In this document: in pieces, positions 42,196 to 60,517 of the stretch
Numbering within the stretch: the first letter of the stretch is position 1
Layout of the letters: the number at the start of each line of letters is the position of its first letter
Source: Allodiplogaster sudhausi
Taxonomy: Eukaryota; Nematoda; Chromadorea; Rhabditida; Diplogasteridae
Reading direction: 5' to 3'
Assembly (NCBI GenBank): GCA_945643635.1
Contig: CALZFC010000005.1
Coordinates: 7,512,001-7,576,000 of the forward strand
Length of the DNA: 64,000 nucleotides
Program-made: the position numbers and the translations under genes
The notes under the pieces: generated by a model
Told to the model about the DNA's origin: nothing
Databases searched by the model: none
What the model saw: only the letters and a program-made list of their open reading frames with translations

Positions 42196-42991
42196 TTTGA
42201 GATCCGATCGAAAGCGCTCCGCTCGATTCCGCAAGTTGTTCAGCTTCGGCAGAAAACCGTCACAATAACTTATCAGAAGATAATATCGCTAGGAACTGGT
42301 AGAACGTATGGAACTAAACAGCCTTCTTTCATTCGTTTTTACTTGTTTATGCTTTGTTATTCAAAAACTCTCTGTCAAAAAATGCACGAAACCAAAGTTG
42401 CCATTCCAGTGTTTTTATCATGTAGCCATAGATGCAGGATATACAGAGTTTTCGCCAATCCTTCGAGATTCTCATTTTCTTTATACCAGCCTTAATAAGG
42501 GAAGACTGTAAGAAATTAAAATTCTTCCGACAAGGTGCTATTTTTGCGACTTATCGCATTTATTTCAAACCGTCCACTCCGTTTTTGATCTTTTTTTTCC
42601 AAATGCCTACTTATTCACGACAAAATGATGGAAGATACCGTGTATTCAAGTTTCTTCTTTATAATCTTGTAATGTTCATTTGCAATTTTATTTCCAGAAG
42701 CGAGTTGTCGCCGGTGTTCTTGTAAGGGCTTCAGTTCTATCTGAATTAGTGAAAACAAGTTGAACGAGAGACCGGCGATCTCTTAATATTGGGTTCTTTG
42801 AAAACTAATTCAGTGTTCTTTTGCGCACGGGTGAATGACTTTTAATCATACTTCATCTATTTTGCCAAGAATCACACAATTCACTTATCTTATGTTCCAA
42901 TTTGCTCCTTATTCACTAATAAACGGTCTTTGTTTGACCTCATTGAGAGATTTTTTCAATGAAGAAGCTTCTTCCAGAAGCAGACCGCTTA
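42196..42991. other. PLC-gamma 3' flank
   Basis: AT-rich sequence with an AATAAA near 42916; no coding exon recognised. It ends at the target duplication of the transposon. Confidence 0.6.
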
Positions 42992-43015
42992 GGTTTCTCG
43001 GGAGTATGAGGAAAG

Positions 43016-43095
43016 GGCAGCGGTCAATTGGGCAACGGCCATTGCGCAGCGGTCAATTAGGCAGCGGTCATTTGGGCAGCGGACATACGGGAAGC
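43016..43095 (+). repeat. Short tandem subrepeats in the left transposon arm
   Basis: About six copies of a 14-15-base unit of the form GGGCAGCGGTCAATT or GCGCAGCGGTCATTT. The right arm has fewer units. Such arrays often bind the transposase, but that is inference. Confidence 0.75.
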
Positions 43096-43229
43096 GGCAA
43101 ATTGCCGAAAACGTGATGTAATATCATGATTTCATTTTCGACCACTTTTTTTAATATGCAGAATTTGAATATGTTTTATTCAATATGCTTGTCGTCGATG
43201 TGAATCGAGTAACCAACGAAGCACTCGTC

Positions 43230-43423
43230 GGGGGTGTAGCTCACAAGGGAAGTTCCTCGAGTGGCCAAAGTAAAAAAAATTATGCTAGAATTACTCGATG
43301 AGGACTACCCAAAAATGAAGAGATCATGTTTAAAAGCTTTGGCGACTCGAGGGACTTCCCTTGCCAGTGCTACGGCAGCCGACTCATGAATAGGTGGTCC
43401 CGGTTCCAGACCCGGCGCCTCCA
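43230..43423 (+). pseudogene. tRNA-like sequence interrupted by the 118-bp foldback
   Basis: 43230-43243 reads like the 5' end of an alanine-type tRNA (GGGGGTGTAGCTCA). 43397-43423 reads like a T arm with acceptor strand (CGGTTCCAGACCCGG, then CGCCTCCA). The seven-base ends 43230-43236 and 43416-43422 pair fully if G-U is allowed. Taking out the foldback leaves 76 bases, a tRNA length. The D stem has one mismatch, the T stem one, and I find no good anticodon stem, so it is not a working tRNA. A tRNA-derived SINE head is an alternative. Confidence 0.4.
43245..43362. repeat. 118-bp foldback sequence inside the transposon
   Basis: The left arm 43245-43270 and the right arm 43337-43362 are 26-base inverted repeats with two mismatches, enclosing an AT-rich loop. 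No flanking duplication was found. Confidence 0.75.
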
Positions 43424-44428
43424 TATCTTTTCCCAAATCTAGCACCTCTTCCCCTACAAGCTGCATAATTCACCTTTTAAGATTCGAAAATGCTACAAGA
43501 ATACTTTAAAATACACGAGTTCCCCTCAACAAGCGGTTCATTAGATATTTCGAAAAGCTAGTTGACGAGGCGCTGCGTGTTATTCCGTCGTTGAATCTCC
43601 CGAGGCTTCAAGGTACGTATGGAAACAATGTATTGACAGATGAACATTACTGAGAAGTCTATTTCTATGCGGACTTCCACTATTACATGAAAGCCATTAA
43701 CGTCGATAAAGAAGTAAATGGTGTGAGGGTGCATCCAATATATCCCTTCGAGAACTGGTAATGCATACCATCGCATCCTTGCCAGGTGGTAGGTTGGAAG
43801 CTCTTGTCAAGAGGGGCAATGCACAGTCAAATATAACTAGTGAAATAGTGTTATAGTTAAGGGCAAAAGTTCTGTACCATACGGCTTCATCCAAGAATCT
43901 CACCCTCCCCTTGTTTCTAACAGTTTTGTGGTTATTATGATAATTGAGCTGAATCCGTACTTGTTAATTAAATGATTTGCTCAGGGGAACTCCTGTGAAG
44001 TATTCTTGTAACATTTTCGAATCTAAAAGGATTGAATAAAACATATTCAAATTGTGCATATTAGAAAAGTGGTCGAAAATGAAATGACACAAATATGTTA
44101 TCAAGTTTTCTGAACATTTAGATTGACTAAAATCATGATATTATATCACGCTTTCGGCAATTTGCCGCTTCCCGTATGTCCGCTGCCCAAATGACCGCTG
44201 CGCAATGGCCGCTGCCCAATCCTCATACTCCCGGTTTCTCTAAACATTGTGGCATAATTCTATGTACATAGTATGTATTATGGAGCAGGGATGTGGCTAG
44301 CTCTCATTCTATTGCTAAATACAAGAAGCACAAAAAATGTTTGCATTTATATCGAAAGTACGAGCTGCTCATCCAAGTGGAAGAGCAAGGAGTGAATCGC
44401 TTGAATGATCTACGACGTAGAAGATGGA

Positions 44429-46447
44429 TCAGTGTCTCTTTTCCACTGATCCCTTCGATTTCTTCGTTGCGGGAGAACGCGACGTCCCTCCGTGCTTTAG
44501 TAGAGCATTGCTTTGCTGAAGAAGAAAGAAGTTAATTACATTATGATATGAAAGAGAGATAACCTTAGGAGTAGTTGAAGAGACGTGATGCAAGGAACGG
44601 GCAGTGGTGGCATGGTGATGACGGCGGGTCTTGCCACGAGACGTCTTCTTCACTCCCTCCTGAGACAGAAGCACAAGATATGAATAGACAGCTTCGATGT
44701 ACCTTGGAGGGCAGAGTGCTGCGGAGATCTTCTCGGGACTGCTTGAATATCTCTTCTGTGGATGGCTTCATTGAGCGGGGCCGACTGCGGAAGTCGCGAT
44801 TTGACTGAGTCATCTCCAGACTCTTCTGTCTAATTGAGCCTCAAAGCGAAAGACGAATCAAAATGAATGGAATGAATAAGAGATGAATTGATGAACAAGA
44901 GCCCTCCTAACCCCTGCTAATGTTGGACTTTCCGGCACTCTTCTTATGCCGATTAGGTCCACGGGGAGCGGGACTTCCAAGGCCAGGCACTGCGGGCGAC
45001 GATTGCCGGCCACGCAGTTTGATAGAATGAGCCATCTCCTTGACGCTGCAATCCACAGGGATTCTTTTTATGACCTTCCAATTATGAAGATACTGGAAGA
45101 GGAAAGGAAGTCGTAAATGAACCTGTAGGATGGATCTTCAGCAGTGAGAGAGCGCTCGAAGATATGAGGAGTGCCCTTCGCAGTAGACACCTCGCGCATC
45201 GACGTCCCGAACACGATGTTCGGCACTTCCATGTCCACGTCTTCCACCGTCGCCTCAAGCACAGCTCTCTGCTCTCATGTCTCTTCCTTCTTCTTCCCCA
45301 ACCTGGTCGAGCACATCCGTGGGATTCAATGTGTTATCGGCTGCTTCGGGGGCCATGGTCAGCAGTTGAGTGACGTTGATCGGGTAGATGTTCACGATCT
45401 GAGCCTCGTTCTCGAATACTTCCTCGTCTAATCTCAAAGAATATCAACTTCTACTTAGAACAGAATGATCCCAAATTCCAACCTCGACTTCCTCATTAAA
45501 GATTTGTATTCACCTTCAGATGAATTCAAATAATGGAAAAGTTAGTCTCCTTGAGCAATTAAACTGACCCAGTGACCGGTGGTGAGTTCTGAAATAAATA
45601 ATATCACTATGAAATATTTCGGTACTATTGTTTCAAAATAAATTAAAGTCTAACCTTTTCCACTATTTCTTGCGAGTTTGCCTTGTTTCGTTCGATTGGG
45701 TCAGTTAGCTGCAAAAGAACTTCATTCGTCAAAACTGTAAGTCGTTCTAATACAGGAGGGGAAGAAGAGAAAGACAGGACCTCCATGCTGGACCTCGCGG
45801 GATTGTGATCGGAGGGGCGTTGGCTGGAGACCGCGCGCAACTTCTTCCTCTTCGACTTCTTCTCATGTCCCGATTTCTTCTCAGCCGTACTCTTCTTCTT
45901 CCCTTTCAGTGTCAAGGGGTCCACAAAATCAGTCCTCGGTTGCCTCGAAGGCGTGGTTTCAAGCGCGGGCGGCGTAACTAACAAGGAGAGTTCTTTAGAG
46001 GGCTTCAAGGCTTCCGAAAGAGCAGATGGAAACAGAAAGGACAACCTGATCTGAGACTGCCGCTGCAGCCAGGATTCGCCTCGTCGTCTTTTGTATTCTT
46101 TTTCTTCGGTTTCCGTAGACACCAGCACATCTCAAAAGTTTACAAGGGGTTATTCTTGCCTTGACAAAAACAGTTTCAACTGAGAAAAGTTACCGAAGCA
46201 ACCGGCGGCTGGTGTGGAGATTGGTAGAAATGAGTGCTCTTCTCTCAAGGCAGCACTTGGCTTCGCCTTCCTCCTTTGCAGTTATCACGTTATCTATCGG
46301 ATTACATGCACTCAAATAACGTAAATTCTGTTCGGTAAAACTGACGAGCTTCCTCCTTCTCGCAAATGAAAGTGTTTGACGTAAAACAGTGAGTAAATTG
46401 CGCATAACTTCCCCACTTAAGTAAACGTTGTGTCTATGTTCCTTCAT
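44429..46447 (-). CDS. Basic Lys/Ser-rich protein of unknown function, probably nuclear
   Basis: No known family recognised. The proposed start is at 46447, with a first exon to about 46200. A second coding block (46120-45650) contains Pro/Ser stretches and a strongly basic run around KKKSTAEKKSGHEKKSKRKK, a nuclear-localisation type signal. A third block (45437-45110) holds an acidic, hydrophobic patch (EEVFENEAQIVNIYPINVTQ, then MEVPNIVFGTSMREV). The C-terminal exons are 45050-44930 (HSIKLRGRQSSPAVPG), 44825-44703, 44659-44564 (GKTRRHHHATTARS) and 44515-44429; the last three are phase 0 throughout. Between 45302 and 45269 the frame changes, explained either by a 34-base intron or by a frameshift. 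The junction between 44930 and 44825 and the first exon are uncertain. A chromatin or nucleic-acid-binding role is only suggested by composition. Confidence 0.55.
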
Positions 46448-46941
46448 CTGAAGTTATTGAAGAGTCAGATGTCGGATGTGTACTACAAAATCTATATCCA
46501 AGAATTATATTTTATATGTGCTCAACAGCTAAAACTGTAAAAAAAAAAGTAGCTTTATTTCAGAATCATGGGTATAAAATGCAGATAAATAACAACTAGC
46601 GGCACAAAAAATGTTTACCAGTCTATATTTGTACTCGCGTTGAAGATCGACAGTAAAAGAAAGGAGCAATGCATTATTAAACCTGGCAGCAGATTTGTTA
46701 AGGAATGAGATATGTAAGAGTAGAGTGGCAGTGCAAAAGGAATAGAGAGAGAGAGAGAGAGGGAGAGATAAAATAATACTAAATATAAAACATCCAACGC
46801 ATGTGTAGAAAAAAAAATTATGGAAGTCCACACAGATATTTTCCCGTTTGTAATAAATGAGAAAGCTTTAAGGCACATAGTAAATGTTCAAATGCCTGGG
46901 ACCAGTACATAAGAGCTATGAAATAAAATAAATGAAAAAAA

Positions 46942-53620
<6,679 letters not shown>

Positions 53621-55002
53621 CTTCTGCCAGGACGGAAGAGGAAAGCACTGCTCTCTCTCCGACCGCTAGTCAAGAAATCGCTTTTTTCCAACCAGGAAAA
53701 GCATTCAAACATGATACGAAGTGGTGGTGACACTTTTGCAGAGGTGCCGGTTCCGAAAGTGAAAAGAAAGAAGAAAAAAGAGAAGGTGATGAAGAATGTC
53801 TCCGGATATTCTTTTCTTCCCCTATGGGGGCGAAATGGAAGGAGATGAAGACAGAGCGGCTGTCACCAAGAGCAACATTTCAGAGGAAGAAGAAAAAGGA
53901 GGAGGAGAAAGGAAGGAAATGAATGCGCCTTCTGCGTGAACTGCAGAAGGCATGGAAGCTTTGCCCGCAGGGAGAGAGAGAGAAAGAGAGAGAGAGACAG
54001 AGGGATGAGAGAGACAGAGGGATGAGAGAGAGCGCGTGAGAGAAGGGAATGAGGAGGCCAATGAGAGAGATAGGAAGAGGGTGAGAGAAAGAGCAGGGAA
54101 GACAAGGGGATTTAGCCTGGGGCGTGCTCCAAGATTGATTCTTCGTGCAGACTGAAGACGCATCATTCCCACCAGACAGAATATCCATGTTTTTGCGCGT
54201 TGCCAACGGAGGGCGACAAACAAATTCGGGGGAGGGTGAGAACAACACGAGTGGTGTAGTTGTGGTGGGAGGGACCAAGTGAGCAGCCAGAGAGGAAGAG
54301 AATGAGAGAGTGTGAGAGAGACGTGCTGAGAGAGATGAAGAGATGGGAATTGAGAGAAGAGTGGGGAAACGAGAGGAACGAGAGTGCAATGGCTGCAGTA
54401 GGAAGGCATGCGAAAGGCAGTCAAATGGAGTCGTTGGGGAGGGAAGGAGGAGGGAGAGGACTGGCGCTACTTGTAGCATTCAGACGTCGAGAGTAGGAAG
54501 GAGGATGATGGCGAGGCAGTGGAAGAAAGAGAAACGAGGGTAACAGAGAAAGACAGAGAGAGAAAGAGAGCGAGAGAGCAGATTAAGCCGATTAAATAAA
54601 GAGTGGCAGAAAAGCAGAGAAAGAAATTCTGCGTAGTCAAAGCAAATTTTCACTGATGACTTTCAAGGGGTGAAAAGACAACAAATAAAACACACTAAGG
54701 ATACAAGACATATTTTGAAGCGGTATATTTTTTGATATATTTATATATTTTATAATGCGGGCATTCAAATGAAGAATCCGTATGAGCAAAAGCAGGAGCA
54801 GGACTGCGTAAGTCGCATGGTGTTTGGGGAGGAGCTCAGAAGCTGATCTGCCCCTGATTTCAGCTAACCCGCCAGTGAAGTGAGCGAAAAGGAGAAGACA
54901 GGCGTCATTGTTTACATTCTGGGGGTCATGCTGGCTAATTTCTTTAAAGTGCACATGAGAATACAAAACTTTTTAAAAATTCTGTCATGGTATTAATATG
55001 TA
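53621..55002. other. Upstream region of the transporter heavy-chain gene
   Basis: Purine-rich on the plus strand, with GA-type repeats at 53970-54080, 54290-54400 and 54550-54580. It presumably carries the promoter. No gene seen; the long minus-strand Ser/Leu frames are shadows of the repeats. Confidence 0.55.
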
Positions 55003-55426
55003 TTAAAGGAACTATCCATGGAGTTTTTTGAAGCCGCTTGTGAAAAACTAACGTTTGAATTCGCGCATGATATTGTAAAAAGTTTTGGCGGTAAGTAAGC
55101 ACAGTATCCATCACAACAAACTACACTTGTGAGTCTTTTTCTCTCTGCCTCTCTTCTTTTCCATCGAATCTCAAGCATGGCTTGCCGCTTCGCACCCAGT
55201 TATCACCTTCTTTCTGATAGAATGAGGGTGGCATGGGGAGAAAATAGGCAAGGGGTGATGACGTCACTCCCTAAATTCTACAGTACAACGTGAGGAAAAT
55301 CTGGTTTTTCTCCTCGGGGCAACTTGAGGATGCATTCTTACTTTTCCTAAGGATGTTTCTAGTTGGGCCGGATAGTATTTTCGAAAAATACAGCAGCATT
55401 ATAATCTCCATGGATAGCTCCTTTAA
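55003..55426 (-). mobile_element. TTAA-flanked MITE, copy 2
   Basis: A 424-bp element bounded by TTAA at 55003-55006 and 55423-55426, with the same AGGARCTRTCCATGGAG ends and the same internal landmarks as copy 1, inverted. The two differ by scattered substitutions and small indels, so they are separate, not very recent insertions. Confidence 0.85.
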
Positions 55427-57184
55427 ACTGTAACTTTGTTAAGCACGAATTCATTATGTTGGAATGCTGTACAATCGCTCCGACATATAAACAGCTCAAA
55501 AAAATTTACAAATATAGCCGGCTACGTCTTTTATTCAGCAGAATAATAAAATAGATTTTTTAAAAATTTACAGCACGCTCCACATCATTTTTAGTTGTCG
55601 AATTATACTGAAACGGTGGGCTCTCTCAGTTGACCTCCCCCTGAGAACGTCTGGCAGACTGCCCACTTTGTGATGATGTCCTCCCAGGGAAACAACAATC
55701 CTCCACTTCAAAGAAGTCAGTCTGCACTATTGTTCAAGTATCTTTTCAATAAAGAAATTATCTATGTCACTGAAGGAATGCTTTCTATATTTTCAATGTG
55801 GGATTCTATCAGCTGGATGATTTTATTGGCATTTCGGAAAGTTCTCTTGTTGTCTGACAGACTTGAATGGGCTCAGCGTTCTAAACAGCACCCTCGTCTT
55901 CTGCCGCCCTTCAGTCTCTCACTGTTTCTTTGCTCGTCATTTCTCCCTTTCTCTTTATGATGCAACTAAATCAAGTAGAACGTCAGCGTGTTATCCCTGG
56001 GACGCTCATCTAATTGAGGTCTCTCTGCTTCCCTTGGTCTCTGCGTCTCTGGGGTCCCTGCCCTGTACTCCCCCCACCCCTAATATTTGCTCACGTGTAT
56101 TATCACTTATGGCCAATAATAATAATCATATTTTACATGCGATTATTATTACTTAGCCTCTCGAAATGTAGAGGGTGAAGCGTGGAAGCGGATGATTAGA
56201 AGAGATAAGGAAGGCGTGACTGTCACTGGAGAGAAGGCGTGGCTCTGTTCAGCTGACGTCATCTGGCATGACATGGGCTGATCATGCGAAACAAAAAGAG
56301 AGTCATCTCCCGATATCGCAGTGGAAATCTATGTCTCTCACCTCTTCTGTCCACGTCCTCTCTTCTTCTCTGACACTCTCATTTTGTAATGCTCTCTCCT
56401 TTCTTGTCTTTGTTCCTCTCACGTCTCATTTTTCCCCGCGTCTTCGTTCTCTTAAATCACACCTGCGTACATGCGTTTTAATGTTCCCTTTTCGTTTCGC
56501 CACATCCCCAAGATCTAAGCAGTCCAATCTAAATCGCTCGTTTTTCTACATCGCTTGGTTGAACAATATTGGGTTTTTTCAGATTTTATTGGGACCTTAT
56601 ATAATGGCACGTCATATACCAAGATGGTGCGCACACCCTTTATAGAGTTCATATCCCGGCGTATCTACTGAATGATCATGTTGCAATGTCTGCTCTATCT
56701 CTCTCTCTCTGTCTGTCTGTCTCTCTCTTTTCTCAGTCCTATTCTCTTCTCTACTTGTAATGGTTTCCCTACTCCCTTCCAAGCATAAGCTTTTGTGTCT
56801 TCCTTTTCCGTCTCCCTTCTGCACTGCCCGCCCTTCATTGTGCCACATATAAGAGAGAAAGGAGGGGCGGAGGGTGATAGCGATGGCCTTCTCTTGTACT
56901 TTTGCAGCATTTCTACTCTTGGTTCTGCTTTGCTTCCGCCTTTTCCTTCTTCGTTTCTCTTTACTCTGCTCTGTCTTCCTAATTGCTCAATCCGATCAAA
57001 TGAGTTGCATTTCGCTGTCAAGTCTGGTTCAGTGCGCATATTTGACCTTTTGCGATAGAAAATAAATAGCTCAGTATTGGAACTGATCGCGCACCTACTA
57101 AAACTAAATCATTTTTGTTCCGTGGTTGACCTACTTCAATCTCTTAGTCAGTTTCTTCTTATTATGTCGTCTTCTTTCTGCAGG
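55427..57184. other. Upstream region of PMT-1, with a possible 5' exon at 55673-55713
   Basis: The first PMT-1 exon recognised starts at an acceptor (TTTCTGCAG before 57183), so an upstream exon exists. A candidate is 55673 to about 55713, beginning ATGATGTCC and ending at a GTCAGT donor in phase 1. It would add about 14 residues in frame. A CT/CTGT array lies at 56695-56735. The rest shows no coding signal. Confidence 0.45.
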
Positions 57185-58761
57185 AATGGCCCCAACTCTC
57201 GAGCGAGTCTGCTTCAAGAATTTCTGGGACAAGGTTGGCAATTTCATGTTATAGCTACATATTTTACATGGAATATGACTAGAATTATGGCTTTATATAA
57301 AATATGTTGAAAATGAATAGGTTTCTTGTAGTATTCTGCACGGCCGGATAACTCGGCGATGATGCTGAACAAGAATGCAGACGACATCGAAGCTGCGGAC
57401 CGAGCGGACATCCTCGGCTCGCTGCCAGATATCAAGGATAAGGACGCCGTCGACATTGGAGCAGGCATCGGGTTAGCCAATCTGGAGGGTAGAAACAGAC
57501 AGAAAGAACCCCCTCGTGACATCTCTCGAGTCACCCTCATACGCAGTCACTTTCTCATGATCTGTGACGCTGTCACACGCTCGTGAATCGTCCGCGACTG
57601 TTCTTTCCCATTTTGGAAAACAAGTGTTCTTCCTGCCGCTTTGAATTTTATTTAATAAGTCAAAAATGTCGCCACTGCATTTACTGTTGACCTCCTATTC
57701 CTCCAATTGGTATTTTAAAGTTCTACCTACTCGTAGTTTTTCGCTATTCTTATTTTATGGTATGGAAGTACACAAGTGCGGGGAGATCATGAAAATGTCG
57801 TGACCAATGAGCACCAGCGGAACAAGGAAAACGAAATTGCATGAGAAAGAGTGAGAGTGAGAGACAGACAAAAAGAGTGAGCAAAAGAGAAGATAAGCAT
57901 CTTCTCCTTTCTGTCATCTCTTGCGCCTTGGTTCTTGAAGAGGTACAGAAAAAGTCGGAGATCATTCAAAGATTCCATATTTAGCGAATGAACGAGATGT
58001 AAGTGAGAGAAATGGGAGACAGGAATTAAAGATAGACAAGAGTGGCGTGATAATTTCATCCTTCTTATCATCGGTCAAAAGATTAAAGTAGAGAGTAAAG
58101 GGGAAATGATATTCTGATTCCTTCTGCAGTCGCTTCACGACTGTCCTTGCTGAGACTGCACGCCATGTTCTCTCCACCGACTTCATCGATTCATTCGTCA
58201 AAAAGAACATGGAACGCAACGCACATCTCGGCAACATTGACTACGCCGTCGGAGATGCCGTCAATCTCAAGCTCAGCGATAACAGGTTAGGGAAGGAGAG
58301 CGAGGGAACGAGCGAGAGAAAGAGAACAAGAGAGAGAGAGAGCGAGGGAGAGAGAGAGAGAGAGAGAAGAGAAAAGCTGTATGACTTCATGAAAGTTTGT
58401 GTTGCCTTGTAGCGTGGACATGGTGTTCACGAATTGGCTGATGATGTACATGAGTGACCGTGAAGTGGTGGAGTTCCTGACGAACGCGATCCGCTGGCTG
58501 CGTCCGAATGGATGGATGCATCTCAGGGAGAGCTGTTCCGAGCCAAGCACGGGTGCGGTCTTCTGCTTCGTCTTCCCATTTCAAATCTATTTCATTTTTA
58601 GCTATATAATCTGTTATTAATATCTCCTCTTCATATCCATTTATTAAGGCCGCAAGGCTCCAGTGACAATGCACGACGCTGCCGCTGCCAATCCCACTTC
58701 TTATCGCTTCTCTTCGCTCTACATCAACATTATTAGGTGCTGTAGCTGAAACAGATTCTAC

Positions 58762-58806
<45 letters not shown>

Positions 58807-60478
58807 AGGGAGAGAAAGGGGAGAGAGAGAGAGAGAATGAGACATTCCATTCGAGCAGTTGGTTGAATCATGCCAAAGTTGAGATCAGTCCGTCTGCGTG
58901 ATGCTGAGGGTCGTCTCTGGCGATTCGAATTGCACTGGAGTTGCTCCGTGCCTACGTACATAAAGGTCAACACACTTCCACTTTTTCTGGTTGTTGTGAA
59001 AGTATTGATTGCTGCATAGAATGACTTCGTTCTTGCAGAGAATGTCCAACTGGCGTCAGGTCCACTGGCTCATGCAGAAGGTCAGAGACATGTATTAATC
59101 TATTATAAAAATTAAGGTGTTACATACTTTAAACAGTGGTTGGAATCAATTTAAAAAGTTTCTAGGTGCCGGCTGACTCGACGGAGACTGTGCCAACCTT
59201 CGATGAACTACTTCAGAACTTCGAGACGACTTGGAACGAGGAGCAGAAGGCGTGGGATGCTAAGCTGGATGGAGAGAGCTTCGTGTGGACCGACTCTGTT
59301 AGCCTCTTTCTTCATCTATCCTGTGTTCTATCTACCTAACTCTCTCTATTTCTCTCTCTCTCTCACTCTCTCTCTCTCTCTCTCTCTCTCTATACTTCGT
59401 CTCTTTCTCTACTCTTCACCCTTTAGATCTTCGACAAGTCTCTTCCGACTGGCCGCTTCGACCGTAACTCTGCTCTATTCGTTTACACTCCCCGCCGTCT
59501 CTCCCCCTTCCTCCACATCAATTCCCATCGTCTGGCCGAGGTTTGCTCTATTTCTCTATACTCTCAAAATTTCTCCATTCTCTCTCCTTCTGTCTGCCCC
59601 CACTGATAGGAGTTGACCGGCTGTTTATCACTGGACTTTCTGCCCTCTTGGTCAGACCGTTCCGTCTTCTTTCAGAAGTACGGTGCGAACGTCTGGAACG
59701 TCGAGCTTGAGCCCTTCTTCTACCGCACGTCGCTAACTAAGGCGAACACTGTTAAGGTGGGGAGGAGAGAACCAGTGTAGATTAGAGCCGTGTGCATAGC
59801 AACGGTGCTTCAAACGGTGTCGTGGATTTTGGGAAAATTTTTCTTTTTTTTTAAGAGAAGATTTCCTCTTTTGCACCTTCGCTTCATTAACCAGCTGATA
59901 ACGAAGCAATAATCGCAAGGGTTAGAGAGCACGCAAAAACGGCAGATCATAATCGCCTTATCTAAAACTTTGAAGAAGTAAGAAATGAAAAACTGCGACC
60001 TCTCTTATCTTCGTTTCGTTGACAACTAAGCGTTCTTAGACTGCTGCGCCACGTGACATAGTGCCGTTAAAAAATCGTACGGTTCACGGTGAGAGAATAG
60101 AAAAATCGTACGGTTCCCGATGAGAGAATAGCCAATAACAAGACACGCATTCCATTCTCAGAGAGCCAATTTGATTGGTCTTTTGGTCTACTTCTCTCCG
60201 TCAATCAATAGGCCACAAAGGCAGGAGATAACGCGGTGTTTTTAAGGACCAGCGAGTTCGCTTTTCGTGGCACCCTTCCCTCGGCTCATCTGTCGAGTAC
60301 TGGACTCAGGTTAATTCTTCTGTCATATCTATTATTTTTTTTTATTTATCGACATCAAAATAAATTTAATGTGACGACACTTGGAGAAGCAAAATGCAGT
60401 AATTATTAAAATCGTCCATTTCCTTTTCTACTTCTCTTCTCTCTCCATCTCTACTTCTATCTTCTCTGTCTCTCTCTC

Positions 60479-60517
<39 letters not shown>

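Larger units (their letters stand above)
43000..44232. mobile_element. 1.23-kb DNA transposon with long terminal inverted repeats and 8-bp target duplication
   Basis: The first bases GGGAGTATGAGGA are repeated inverted at the far end (44220-44232). Inverted homology continues inward about 180-210 bases (43000-43182 against 44024-44232). This includes the GCAGCGG-rich block, the AATTGCCG block, the ATATCATGAT block and TTTTCGACCAC. The right arm has an extra segment of about 40 bases. Directly outside both ends lies GGTTTCTC (42992-42999 and 44233-44240), an 8-bp target-site duplication. Long arms plus 8-bp duplications fit Mutator-like or hAT/Merlin-type elements, but superfamily is undecided. 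The interior has no intact transposase; two overlapping broken frames on the minus strand (43558-43903) may be its remains. It is probably non-autonomous. Confidence 0.85.

Noticed and set aside
43230..43423. Functional intron-containing tRNA-Ala
   Set aside because: The insert is too long and at the wrong place for a tRNA intron, and no anticodon stem can be drawn, so it is kept only as a tRNA-like relic.
56268..56645. Open frame upstream of PMT-1
   Set aside because: Composition is non-coding-like, with no splice logic and no recognised motif.
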